This document shows positions 32,611 through 42,327 of a stretch of 64,000 nucleotides of DNA, piece after piece. This DNA comes from Diaporthe sp. PMI_573. Lineage: Eukaryota > Ascomycota > Sordariomycetes > Diaporthales > Diaporthaceae. The position numbers and the translations under genes were made by a program. Under the pieces are notes generated by a model. The model made no database searches. It had not been told where the DNA came from and saw only the letters and a program-made list of their open reading frames with translations. How positions within the stretch are numbered: position 1 is the stretch's first letter; the number at the start of each line of letters is the position of its first letter. The stretch covers positions 558,001-622,000 of the forward strand of contig JAJTUP010000038.1 of NCBI GenBank assembly GCA_021399435.1, in the 5' to 3' direction.

Positions 32611-35475
32611 ATGGAGAAGGCCATTGGGACGACTGTCCTCACGATGTCCGCCAACACCCAGAGTGTTTTTCGGTACCGCAGTTTACGCGGCAAGGGCGTT
32701 TCCGAGTCACGAGCAGCCATCGACCACGCGCTTGTCCATGACAGGCTCGATCGACCGAAGGAGCCGAGTCCTCCCTTGAAGTCAACTTTCAAAAGACGCT
32801 CAAAATCCTTAGGCCAGAGTTATACATCGGATCTCCAACCTTTCACTCCACAATGCTCAATTCCGCCCGTGCCACCGGTCCCTCTTTTACAAAGACACCA
32901 GAGCACCATCTCGCGGCCGACGGTAACGAGGAATCCATCGGTATCAGTGACAGGGGCCGAAGAGCAATGTGAGGAGCCTGACAGGTTGTTGTCACCTAGG
33001 GCAGCTCCATCTTCGCCTATGCCGACTCCTTCAGCCATGGCCACGGCGGTCACAACCGACATGGCTATTTGTGGGAATTTCAACGCGGAAAGGGAGCAAT
33101 GGAAACTAAAAGATGAAAGGTGGATGGCGCAGGAAAGGCGGGTGTTAAGCAAGGCGGAATCTGATCGCTTGGCCGACATACTCGAGTGCGAAACGGATCG
33201 AATCTTGGCGGAGCAGAAGAAACTGGACCTCGCGAGGCTTCACCAACAGCTGGTTGCGACGCAGTCGGCAGTGTCACTATCCCCGTCCTCCCTCAAGCCC
33301 AAGAGTCCCGTCTTGGAGAAATTCAACTTCCTCAACAGGGCGAGAAACTCAAAGGCTGCTACGCTCTCACCAACCTCGTCGACGATAGCGTCGGTGGACA
33401 TAAGCCGCACCCACAGCCTGGATCCTTCTCTTCCCCCAGGGGCGTTCATAGAGCAAGGCGGGCACGGCCAACTCCTAACGCCGCCTATGTCCCCGATGTC
33501 TGCGCATTCTTTCCAGGAACGAGTAAGTCGGCCCCGCAGTACTGGCAATCATCGTGAGTTAACAGGATACCAGCGCGTCACTGTCCGCTGCCGAGGTGTA
33601 ACTGTGAACCTCGTCGCCGTGGCTGAGAGCAGCCCGGTAGACATCTTGTTACAGGCCTCCGAATCTATCACCCAACATATCAACACAGCTTCCAGTCTCG
33701 TATACGAGTGCTATACGCAGCTTGGCCTCGAGCGGCGTCTCCGGCGGTATGAGCGCATCTGCGACGTATTAAATTCATGGGACCACGACGCACAGAATTT
33801 GTTACTCATCATTCCCTATGGCTCGACTGGTGACGACAAGGATCTCGACATCTCATCAGTCCCAACAACCTTGGAACCACCACCAGGCTTCTTGCTACAG
33901 CTTCATCACTCCGAGCGGCCCGGCAAGTGGAGCAGGAGGTGGATCACGCTGCTCGATGACGGGCAGATAGTATCTTCCAAGAAAGGAGAGCCGAAGGCTG
34001 ACAAGTCAACTCAGTACCTGTGCCACCTATCCGAGTGCGACATCTACACGCTCATGAGCAAGTCCGCATCCGCTACAGATGAGGGTGGAAGGAAGAGTGC
34101 CAGTTCGGTGGCCAAGAACCTCAAACCACCCAAGAAATTCGTCTACGCGCTGAAGTTACAGCAAAAGACGACCATTTCTTCTGATCCCGCCAACTTTGTC
34201 CACTTCTTCTGCACCGATGACCCGACCATTGCGAATAAGTTCACCGCTCGTGTGCATGGCTGGCGGAGCTGGTACATGGTCAAGTCACGCAGGGAGGCCC
34301 AGCGCAAGAGGATAATGGAAGACGCGCCACAGATCACGCCAGTCAAGCATATGCCGAGGAAGAGCGTCAGCCATATGAAGGTCCCTGGCCAGAAGCATCG
34401 TATCAAGCTGTCGGTTGATGAGACACCGTATACCATTGGGGACTTCCAGCCGTTGGTGGAAATGGAGCGGTTTGAAAAGCCAATCGATGAATTCGGCAAG
34501 GACTGGATCCTGGACCCAAGGCTGTCAGCCTTGTCGGCTACTCTCAAGGACCAACATGGCCCTACAATTCAAGTTCCAGCTACAACTCTGGGGGAGGATC
34601 CGGTGGTAGACGGCGAAAACACACCTGGTGTTGCGCAAGAGGCACGCAGCAACCAAGCACGCCCTAAGACTCCTGCGAGTGGCGGGGAGGGAGGTCCGCA
34701 GCTGCTCATCGACGGCACTCAGGTGGGAGTCGGCATTGCCGTGTCTTTGTCAGTCGAATCCAGCACGAGTACCACCGCCCCAAATGAATGCAGTCCCCAG
34801 GCCGAGCTAGAGCCCGGGCCGGGACCAGAGGCACAGACAAGGTCGTGGCTCCCATCCGCCGTCGAACACACCGCCAAGCAGAAAGACGAACAAGACCGTC
34901 TGGAGAGATTGAACAACACCTTCTCACCAACCCCAAAACAACAGCGGCCCAGCACCAGCTCCGGGGTGGCACAGTCCCAGCGCCACCAGTACCACTACGG
35001 AACACCACCGGCCCGCGGCGCACGCCAGGCGGCCGCCAGGGTGACGGCGCAGTCGGCGCTGGGCGACTTCGCGAGGACCTACCGCGCGGTATCACGGTGG
35101 GCAGAGAACGGCACGCCGTCGCCCACGGGGGCCAGCGGCAGCCCCAAGTTCCTCGAGGTGCCGGGCTCCAGGGGCAACAACATGCCGACGGGGGGCGGGC
35201 TGCACCCGCCTCCCCTTCAGCGGCCCGCGGTGCCTTCGCCTTCCAGCAGGCCGAGCACGAGCGGCGGCGAGCGGGGGCGGAACCACCACCAGCAGCAGCA
35301 GATGAAGCAGCAGCAGCAGCAGCAGCTGCAGATGCAGATGCGCGGGGCCAGGTCAGGGTCCATGTCCTCCATGCGAAGGGGCCAGGGCGCCATTGGGGGT
35401 CGGCCTGGGGACCCGCCGCCTATGCCGCCTCTGCCGCCGCAGATGAGGGCGCTGGTCAGGGAGGCGCAGCGATGA
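32611..35475 (+). CDS. Ras-association and PH domain protein (single exon, 954 aa)
   Basis: One uninterrupted frame. The N-terminal third is disordered with a charged helix (about residues 165-215, 'EREQWKLKDERWMAQERR' and 'ECETDRILAEQKKLDLARL'). A ubiquitin-like Ras-association domain follows (about 318-405: RVTVRCRGVTVNLVAVAESS, YECYTQLGLERRLRRYERI, LLLIIPYG). It is directly followed by a PH domain (about 424-550: PGFLLQLHHSERPGKWSRRW, YLCHLSECDIYTLM, FVHFFCTDD, KFTARVHGWRSWYMVK). This RA-PH order is that of the MRL family (Mig10/RIAM/lamellipodin), which links Ras-type GTPases and phosphoinositides to actin, and occurs in fungal polarity proteins. The C-terminal tail has a polyQ run (CAG/CAA at about 35290-35340) and ends proline-rich (PPPMPPLPPQM). 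A second ATG at 32644 is a possible start. Confidence 0.85.
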   Translation: MEKAIGTTVLTMSANTQSVFRYRSLRGKGVSESRAAIDHALVHDRLDRPKEPSPPLKSTFKRRSKSLGQSYTSDLQPFTPQCSIPPVPPVPLLQRHQSTISRPTVTRNPSVSVTGAEEQCEEPDRLLSPRAAPSSPMPTPSAMATAVTTDMAICGNFNAEREQWKLKDERWMAQERRVLSKAESDRLADILECETDRILAEQKKLDLARLHQQLVATQSAVSLSPSSLKPKSPVLEKFNFLNRARNSKAATLSPTSSTIASVDISRTHSLDPSLPPGAFIEQGGHGQLLTPPMSPMSAHSFQERVSRPRSTGNHRELTGYQRVTVRCRGVTVNLVAVAESSPVDILLQASESITQHINTASSLVYECYTQLGLERRLRRYERICDVLNSWDHDAQNLLLIIPYGSTGDDKDLDISSVPTTLEPPPGFLLQLHHSERPGKWSRRWITLLDDGQIVSSKKGEPKADKSTQYLCHLSECDIYTLMSKSASATDEGGRKSASSVAKNLKPPKKFVYALKLQQKTTISSDPANFVHFFCTDDPTIANKFTARVHGWRSWYMVKSRREAQRKRIMEDAPQITPVKHMPRKSVSHMKVPGQKHRIKLSVDETPYTIGDFQPLVEMERFEKPIDEFGKDWILDPRLSALSATLKDQHGPTIQVPATTLGEDPVVDGENTPGVAQEARSNQARPKTPASGGEGGPQLLIDGTQVGVGIAVSLSVESSTSTTAPNECSPQAELEPGPGPEAQTRSWLPSAVEHTAKQKDEQDRLERLNNTFSPTPKQQRPSTSSGVAQSQRHQYHYGTPPARGARQAAARVTAQSALGDFARTYRAVSRWAENGTPSPTGASGSPKFLEVPGSRGNNMPTGGGLHPPPLQRPAVPSPSSRPSTSGGERGRNHHQQQQMKQQQQQQLQMQMRGARSGSMSSMRRGQGAIGGRPGDPPPMPPLPPQMRALVREAQR

Positions 35476-36559
35476 TTTGTGTCTGGGGCTGAACATGTGG
35501 CCCGGTGCTGCTGCGGTGACGACGCTGGCGCAACGGCGCGTTGATCCAGAGGCCGAGTAAAGCAGCATTGGAACGGAACCATACGATTACCTCGAGCCGA
35601 AGCCCTTTCCCTTGTCCGTCTCAACCGATGTGTGGATTATGGCCGGGTGATGGATTATCGACTGCATGTGGGGTGAGGAATGAAGAGGACACACAAATCA
35701 AAGTCTGGCCCAAGCGGCGAGATAAAGGATAACGAGAAGGGAATATCTAATTGGAAGCATCTGAGGATGCTCGACTTACCGCTGTGAGAGGATAATGGAG
35801 AGCCGGGAACGAGAGACCGGGTCGGCCATGTCGGATTTCCGAGGATTGCTCGCGAACCTCCCTCATTACGACCTCGTTCTTGGAGACTGGCTATTCCTTC
35901 AATTCGTGTAAAAAAACAACCATGGGTCTTACGTTTCGCATTCTTTCTCTCCGGCCATTGGAGCAGCCTGAGTGGGTAATACTAGGTTGCGATGGTTGCC
36001 ATGTTACATCCATTGCAGGAGTTGGTAAAGGAGCTGTTACGATTGTTATGTTGACGGTGCTAAAGGAAATCATAATGACTTGGAAGGAATTTATCTTTCA
36101 GACGGTATCATGTGAAACACAAGGGATACACGAGTTATCTGGGGCGGTGTCTTTGCTTTGTGTGTCAGAATAGCATAATAGAGAGTCTCGTCGGGATGGC
36201 AAGTCCTGTATCGTACTTCTTTCTGCTAGCCGTGAACCAAAATTCATGGTGTGCATCTTGCTCGTGCAAAGATTTGAGAGTTTTTACGAAGACCCGCTAA
36301 CGCCAATTTGCTTCTGGATGATTGTCTTGGACGTGTGACAAGAGAAGAGTGTATCTAGTGCCTGTGCCTATGCCTGAGCCGTGTCGTCTATTACGCTAAA
36401 TCTATTGGGTATCATCCTGGTATTTGTTCGCTTTCAAGTCAATAACCATCTGCGCTCGCTTGCTTGCTTCCATCCAGCGCTATCCAAAGGTGCTTCATCG
36501 CGCAGCTAGACGCAACGTGAAATGCAAGCCCCGTCGCTCTCTCTCTCTTCGGGACAGAT
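35476..36559. other. intergenic between convergent genes
   Basis: About 1.1 kb between the RA-PH gene and the mitochondrial carrier 3' ends. Short frames only; nothing is recognised. Confidence 0.5.
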
Positions 36560-37630
36560 TCACCCCACAGAAACACCACCGTCGGTCTCGTCGAGCCATC
36601 GCGGCAGGTAGTACCGGACGTTCTCGACGACGAGGAACGTCACCCAGGTTGACGGCAGCGTCCTCAGCACCCCGGGCACGATCCCCCGGTAGAAGGTCCT
36701 GAACCCGCCCTCCTGCCACATCCTCCCCACGACCCCGGAGATGCCCTTGCCGTAGAGGCTGGTGTCGCGCTGGTTCTGGAGGCGGTTCCTCACGACCGTG
36801 TGCGGGAACGTGGCCACGTGGGCCGTGACCTTGGAAATGGTAGAGATGGCGAGCGTGGCCTCGGTGGACAATTTCTTATCCTCCCCGCCGCCGCCGCCCG
36901 CCTCGCCGCCCGCCCTGCCGAATCTTTGCTGCTGCTGCTTGCGGATGACGGCGTTGCGCAGCGACTCGTACGCCGCGAACTGGATGGCCCCGTGGGAACT
37001 CCCGATGAAACTAACAGCGAGTCCCTTGTAGAACCCCCTGAGGCCTTCGCCCTGGTAAATCCGCAGGGCAGCCTCCCGCATGTTGGGGTACGCCTCAGCC
37101 GTGTGCCGGTCGGTAGATGTTATGCGGGTCCTGATGAGCCACAGCGGGTTTGTGATGGACGAGGTCACCATGCCGGCGAGGCCCGCGGCGACGAAGTAGC
37201 CCGTCCTAGTGGGCTTGTCGCCCGAGGTCATCCCGTGGCCCCCGGAGACGATGGCACGCTCGAAGGTGTCCTTGAAATGAAAGAAGCAAGCCCATGACGC
37301 AGAGTTGGCGACCAGGCTGATGGACGCGCCACGGTAAGCCGCAGTGAGCGGGTTCTTGGCCTTCATGAAGCTCCGGGCGACGTCCAGAGTAGAGAGTGGC
37401 CGTGGCTTCGTTGGGCCAGTTGTGGACTGGAGATGAACTGTAGACCAAGGATTAACGTCTGGCAAGAAGCGCAACCCTCTACGTGGGAGGAAAGAAAACT
37501 CACCCTGCAGACGCGTCTTAATGACATCCAGCGGGTGGGCAACTAGCGTCGTGACAAGGCCTGCCGTGAAGCCCGCGATGGTCTCAACGCCTTGCACTCG
37601 GGGCTTGCTTCCTCCATCCTTTTTCTCCAT
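36560..37630 (-). CDS. mitochondrial carrier, Flx1/FAD-folate type (2 exons, ~334 aa)
   Basis: Exon 1 is 37630-37504 and exon 2 is 37437-36560, with a 66-nt intron joining KTRLQ-V-HLQS. The start METs at 37630 (MEKKDGG), chosen because the longer frame to 38188 has no carrier features before VQGVETIAGFTAG. Three carrier repeats are visible with signatures PLDVIKTRLQ, PLWLIRTRIT and PHTVVRNRLQ. The Trp in the second signature and the repeat-1 context (AGFTAGLVTTLVAHPLD) are typical of the Flx1/SLC25A32 group, which carries FAD or folate across the inner mitochondrial membrane. A Gly/Gln-rich insert lies between repeats 2 and 3. The third signature lacks the usual acidic residue (PHT instead of P-x-D/E). 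A pyrimidine-nucleotide carrier is the main alternative. Confidence 0.87.
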   Translation of the reverse strand: MEKKDGGSKPRVQGVETIAGFTAGLVTTLVAHPLDVIKTRLQGEFSFLPRRGLRFLPDVNPWSTVHLQSTTGPTKPRPLSTLDVARSFMKAKNPLTAAYRGASISLVANSASWACFFHFKDTFERAIVSGGHGMTSGDKPTRTGYFVAAGLAGMVTSSITNPLWLIRTRITSTDRHTAEAYPNMREAALRIYQGEGLRGFYKGLAVSFIGSSHGAIQFAAYESLRNAVIRKQQQQRFGRAGGEAGGGGGEDKKLSTEATLAISTISKVTAHVATFPHTVVRNRLQNQRDTSLYGKGISGVVGRMWQEGGFRTFYRGIVPGVLRTLPSTWVTFLVVENVRYYLPRWLDETDGGVSVG

Positions 37631-39720
37631 TATGACGAGGGCTTTTGATGATACGACATCCCGCAGGTGAGTTTGCACACGTTCACTATGAGAAATGTGG
37701 TGAAGTGGCGCGGCTCCGGGGAATGTGAGGAAGCCAAAAGGGTAATACAAGAGTTCGCCGAATTTGGAGTTGTATGTAATTGTGAGTGAGTGACGTTGCC
37801 GAGCCCGATGTTGCTTATCAACAAATTCTGACCGATAAGCCGCTGGCCGGGGAATCCGCGGTGGAACGGGAAGAAGGCCCAACCCGGGCTCCAAGACGGA
37901 GCCTTTCAAAAGCCACGAGCCTTCAGACATTGATTTGCAAATAGAAATGAATGGAAACCCCAGAATAGCCATTTTCACGTTTGCAGTCTCATTCTGCAGT
38001 CCATCCGCACTCGGGAAGGACGCGTGAGAGCCCGAGCCGACAGGCAGACGAACGAGTGCATGTGGCTTCCATGCCCGGCTTTCTGGTATCTTTGTTTCAA
38101 TAGAGTGGTCTAGTCGTGGTCCATTCGTCAGAAGAATATTAATACAGACAAGCGACGAGATTCCTGCCACTTGTGAAGACCCTGTCACCCGCGTTGGTTC
38201 ATGTCATGTCCTCCTCGCCCAACGCCTTCCTGTGCCTTGTGGACATCGATGCGCGTCCACCACTCATCGAAGTCATGCGTCTCAACCTCGAGCATGGTCG
38301 CTGCTCCATTCCTACCACCATGTTGGTGTGATACACCTCCCGATCTTACTGCCATGCAGGAATCCTGCCTCGCCTCATGCCTATGAGAGCGGAGACAGCA
38401 AGCTGTGGACGTGTCAGATGATCGGCCGAGAGCTCATCAAGTTGGGACCCAGGAAAACATACCGGTGCAGAGATGGTCGGGGCTCGCTTCGGGTGTAGCC
38501 TGGATTCAAGATTAGGGCGTGTTTCTTCGGTCTCCTGGGTCTTGCTCAACTGATCATACCAAGGTACAGGACCATGGGCAGGTAGCCGCTATTTCATCGT
38601 TAGCATCAGGGCATCTCTTGGATTCCCAACGATTCTGGTACGACATACTAGTGGATGGCAACTCGGGCAACGTCGATGAGCTTGCCGATGCGCTCCTGTG
38701 GTGACCTGGTCAGCCCTTGCGCTTGATGCATCACCATCACTGGCCGCGACGCACCTTGGACTCCTCCGACAGGGTGAACATCTTGTAAGTGTTGGGGCCT
38801 TGAACTGGGAATGGAAGATGTGAAGGAATGGTGATGGTTTGCGACGGCTTGATGGGGCTTGTGGGCGGCTCCGAGTGAGGATGATTGACGTCGTCTCTGG
38901 GGTTGAATTCTCAGTCCGACGATGAATGAGAGTCCCCCTACGGAAGCTTGGACCAGGAAGCTCCAAGTTTTGGGAGGGCCCACCAGAGATGACCCACCTA
39001 CCCTGCAGGTCTCCCTGACACCAGCTATACATATTTATTGAAGTAAAGGCTGCCGTCTAAGGTGCTGTTGATGCGACTCACTTCTGCCACGCTTCACAAA
39101 AGATCAGAGCGCAGATACTGTTCCCTTGTACATTTTTTGTCTGTTGGCCCTCTGAGCACATGTCGTGCTCTCATCGAGTGAACACAACTGCTGGAGTGTC
39201 TTGCTGTACAGAGTACCTCGAAGCGAGCATTGGCAGAAATGCACTAGCCGCTTAGGGTACTACTGAAGCTCTCAAATGGCGCTAGCAATTTACATAGGAA
39301 AAACGGTCGCCTAAAGATCGCAAGCTGGTTTTGGGGGCTTTCTTCACAGGCAAGGCTAGCAAGACTCCTCTGTAGCCTCCAGCGGTGCAATAGACCAGAA
39401 CTGTTGACATAAGTACCTAGGTAGCCTAGGAATACTAGGGCAAATAAATTGAAACCACGGGCTGCAGTGGCAGTCAACACCTCCATTCCTTCACACCCAC
39501 ATCAACAGCTCCCACTGATAAGATAAGGGGACATGAGTTGCCAGCAAACTACTACCTGAAAAGGAAAGAAGCACCTGAGCTGACGAAACGAGAGACCGCC
39601 GACCGATTGAACCCTTCTGAAAAGGAAAAGTGCCCTTTGCCATCACTGCCGTACACTCGCCCGCAGACCTCGACAAAACCACCGGGCAGAAGCCTCGTCC
39701 CCAAAGAAAAGGTCTTCGTC
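37631..39720. other. long divergent intergenic region
   Basis: About 2.1 kb between the carrier (minus) and SF3b4 (plus). The upstream extension of the carrier frame (to 38188) is uninformative sequence. The 39538-39720 stretch continues in frame into the SF3b4 ATG but looks like leader. No other gene is recognised. Confidence 0.5.
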
Positions 39721-41006
39721 ATGTCCAAGCACTGGTAAGCATCAATTCGCGCCCCAAATCCCCCGACCAATCTTCAGGTTCAGAAGCCTTCTAACACACG
39801 CGACCAAATCACAGGGAGCAGAACAAGGACGCCACCGTCTACGTCGGCAACCTCGACGAGCGCGTCAGCGAGGGCAACCTCTGGGAGCTGATGACGCAGA
39901 TGGGCCCCGTCTACAACGTGCACATGCCCATGGACCGCGTGTCGCGCACGCACCAGGGCTACGGCTTCGTCGAGTTCGACACGCCCGAGAGCGCCGACTA
40001 CGCGTCAAAGGTCCTCAACGGCATCCGCCTGCACCAGAAGCCCATCCGCGTCAACAAGGCCAGCGCCGACAAGCAGAAGCCCACCGACATCGGCGCCGAG
40101 CTGTTCGTCAACAACCTCGACCAGCAGGTCGACGAGAAGATCCTGTTCGACACCTTCTCGCAGTTCGGGACCCTCGTCGCCCCGCCCACCGTCATCCGCG
40201 ACCAGAACAACCTGAGCAAGGGCTATGGCTTCGTCTCGTACGACTCCTTCGAGGCCTCCGACGCCGCCAGGGAGACCATGAGCGGCCAGTACCTCCTCAG
40301 CAAGCAGATCACCGTCGAGTACGCCTACAAGAAGGACGGCAAGGGCGAGCGCCACGGTGACGAGGCTGAGCGGAAGCTCGCCGCCGAGGGCAAGAAGCAC
40401 AACGTCGTCCCAGAGCAGCAGCCCCTCCCGCCCGCCTTCCTCATGTCCGCCTCCAACTCGACCGCCCCGGGCACGACAGCAGCCAACGGTGCCGCGCCCC
40501 CCACCCCCGTCACCCCATACGGTGGCGACGGGCCCGCCGTCCCTCCACCAGGTCCAACTCCCTCGCCCGGCATGCCGCCGATGGGCATCCCCAGCAGCTT
40601 CGCACCCCAGGGCCCCCCAATCGCAGCCGCCTCCCCAGCCGGAGCCGGAATGCCGCCCAGGTTCGACCCAGGCCACGCAGGGCTCCCTCACCAGCCCCCA
40701 ATGGTACCACCAGGATTCGGACGCGGCGGCGGCGCCGGCCTGCCAGCCGCGGTCCCCGGCCTGCCCGCCCGTCCGCCTGTGTCATCAGTCGGTTTCGGCG
40801 CCCTGCCCAGCGAGTTCCACCCCGGCCGCCCCGGTGCGCCCCCTGGCGCCGCAGGCGCTGGTCCTCCTGGCTTTGGTGTGCCTCCTCCCGCCGGGTTCGG
40901 GGCCTCCAACGGCACACCGCCTCCTCCTCCAGGCTTCATGCCTCCGCCTGCCGGGTTTGGCGGCCCGCCGCCTGGGCAGGCACCCCCTGGGTTTGGTCGC
41001 CGGTGA
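39721..41006 (+). CDS. spliceosomal RNA-binding protein SF3b4/Hsh49 (2 exons, ~401 aa)
   Basis: Exon 1 is only 14 nt (39721-39734) and exon 2 is 39815-41006; the 80-nt intron has a CTAAC branch and the junction gives [20 protein letters not shown], the conserved SF3b4 start. RRM1 (about residues 12-90) has RNP2 VYVGNL and RNP1 GYGFVEF. RRM2 (about 99-178) has LFVNNL and GYGFVSY. The tail (from about 190) is Pro/Gly-rich with repeated PPGF and PPAGFG units, as in the human protein. SF3b4 is part of the U2 snRNP SF3b complex and contacts pre-mRNA near the branch site through SF3b2. The tiny first exon is a typical fungal arrangement and easily missed by gene finders. Confidence 0.93.
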
Positions 41007-42327
41007 GCTTGTGTCGACGCACCAAAAGAAAAACAGGCAATTGGGCGTGGGCAGCCGCGGCCACTTTTGACCAGACGGTCATGTCCAATCGGCAGCCTGT
41101 TAGCTGAGGTACACATCTTTCTCATGCCGAGCACGCTCGCAGTTTTAATCTAATTAGTTTCGCCCAGATTGTACATTTACGGCCGTTTGGCAGCACGATG
41201 ATTCCTATTCCCAATTTCAGCGCCTCTACAGCAGCCTTCACGGCCTACCATCCTCCACCCCCCCCCCCACTTTTCCTGGGGGCCTAGGCTGCTTGCTGGG
41301 GAGATGCCACTACGCGCCGCAACAAGGAGGTAGGTGGCGACCTCCTCGGCATTCCTCCCGGTGGTGTTTCCCTCCAGACACGCAGGCTGGAGCGGTGAGT
41401 AGGGGACATGTAGCATGAGATCGGCTATGGCTGGAAGGTACGGGAGGGAGAAGGCAGGGGCTTTTTGAGTACCCAGATATTCGCCCAGCTTCTTTACCGA
41501 CTTCATCGAACTTGCCAAGTCTGTGTCCGCAGAAGGAATGAGGGGAAGGTTGGATGCGGACTTATAAGCTCTGTAAAAAATGATGAAGCCATGGGAACGG
41601 CTGTGCTTGCTGTCAAATAGTCCAGGACAACAGGGCCTTGTCTCAATGCAGTTATGGGGGCCCGCAGTTACCGGAGAAAAGGAAACCCCGACCTCTCTTC
41701 TCTTTATGGCGGGGAACGTAATTGCAAACAAGGTCTTTTTGGTTCTTGTGAATGACATCTGGAGGCCTGCCCACTGGAAAGTAGCAAGAAAGGCTGGTCA
41801 GGACCGCATGGTAGATAGTAAAAGATCCAGCTTGATCCTAAATTCCATATCGTGCATATCCTCGGCCACCATTCTAAAATCCGAAGTTTGTGACATGCTG
41901 ACTTGAATGCCGGGTCTGACTGGGCCTTATTCCCTTGGACATATTTGAGGGCCCGCGACTTTGTTTAGTACGGAATTCGCACATTGGGTTCACAGTCTTC
42001 ATTGTTCTTCTTTTTTTCTTGCCCTAAGCTACCTGCCTGTCAATCGCGTCGAGCCTGGTCTCTCCCGCCCAAAGACCGAGCGAGTGGCCCTCGACTAGAG
42101 TCCTCGGACTGAAGTGGCTCAGACCTGAATAGGCCAGCCATAAGAATACAGCAGCTGCAAATATTTGCCCAGATCTGTTCTCCGGAGGATCTCTCCAGAA
42201 GCCCCCTCCAGGAGTCCATCCATCATCTTTCTCGTTCCAGCCATCAGCCCAGCCTTGCAGCCCATGAAGCCAGCCGCGCAGGGCCACCCCCACCCCCACC
42301 CCCACAACCCACCGAACGTAGCTTAAC
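41007..42327. other. intergenic between convergent genes
   Basis: About 1.3 kb between SF3b4 and CBP80 3' ends. A C-run followed by CCCACCCCCACCCCCAC lies near 42285-42306. The minus frame at 41177-41758 has no family features. Nothing else is recognised. Confidence 0.5.

Noticed and set aside
33530..33580. GTAAGT...TTAACAG, intron-like segment inside the RA-PH gene
   Set aside because: Length 43 is not a multiple of three and its removal breaks the frame leading into the RA domain.
37631..38188. N-terminal extension of the mitochondrial carrier frame
   Set aside because: Mitochondrial carriers of this group need no such long leader; the extension lacks carrier features and MEKKDGG at 37630 gives normal length.
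39538..39720. In-frame upstream extension of SF3b4 exon 1
   Set aside because: Charged, unstructured and absent from the family; the conserved start is MSKHW at 39721.
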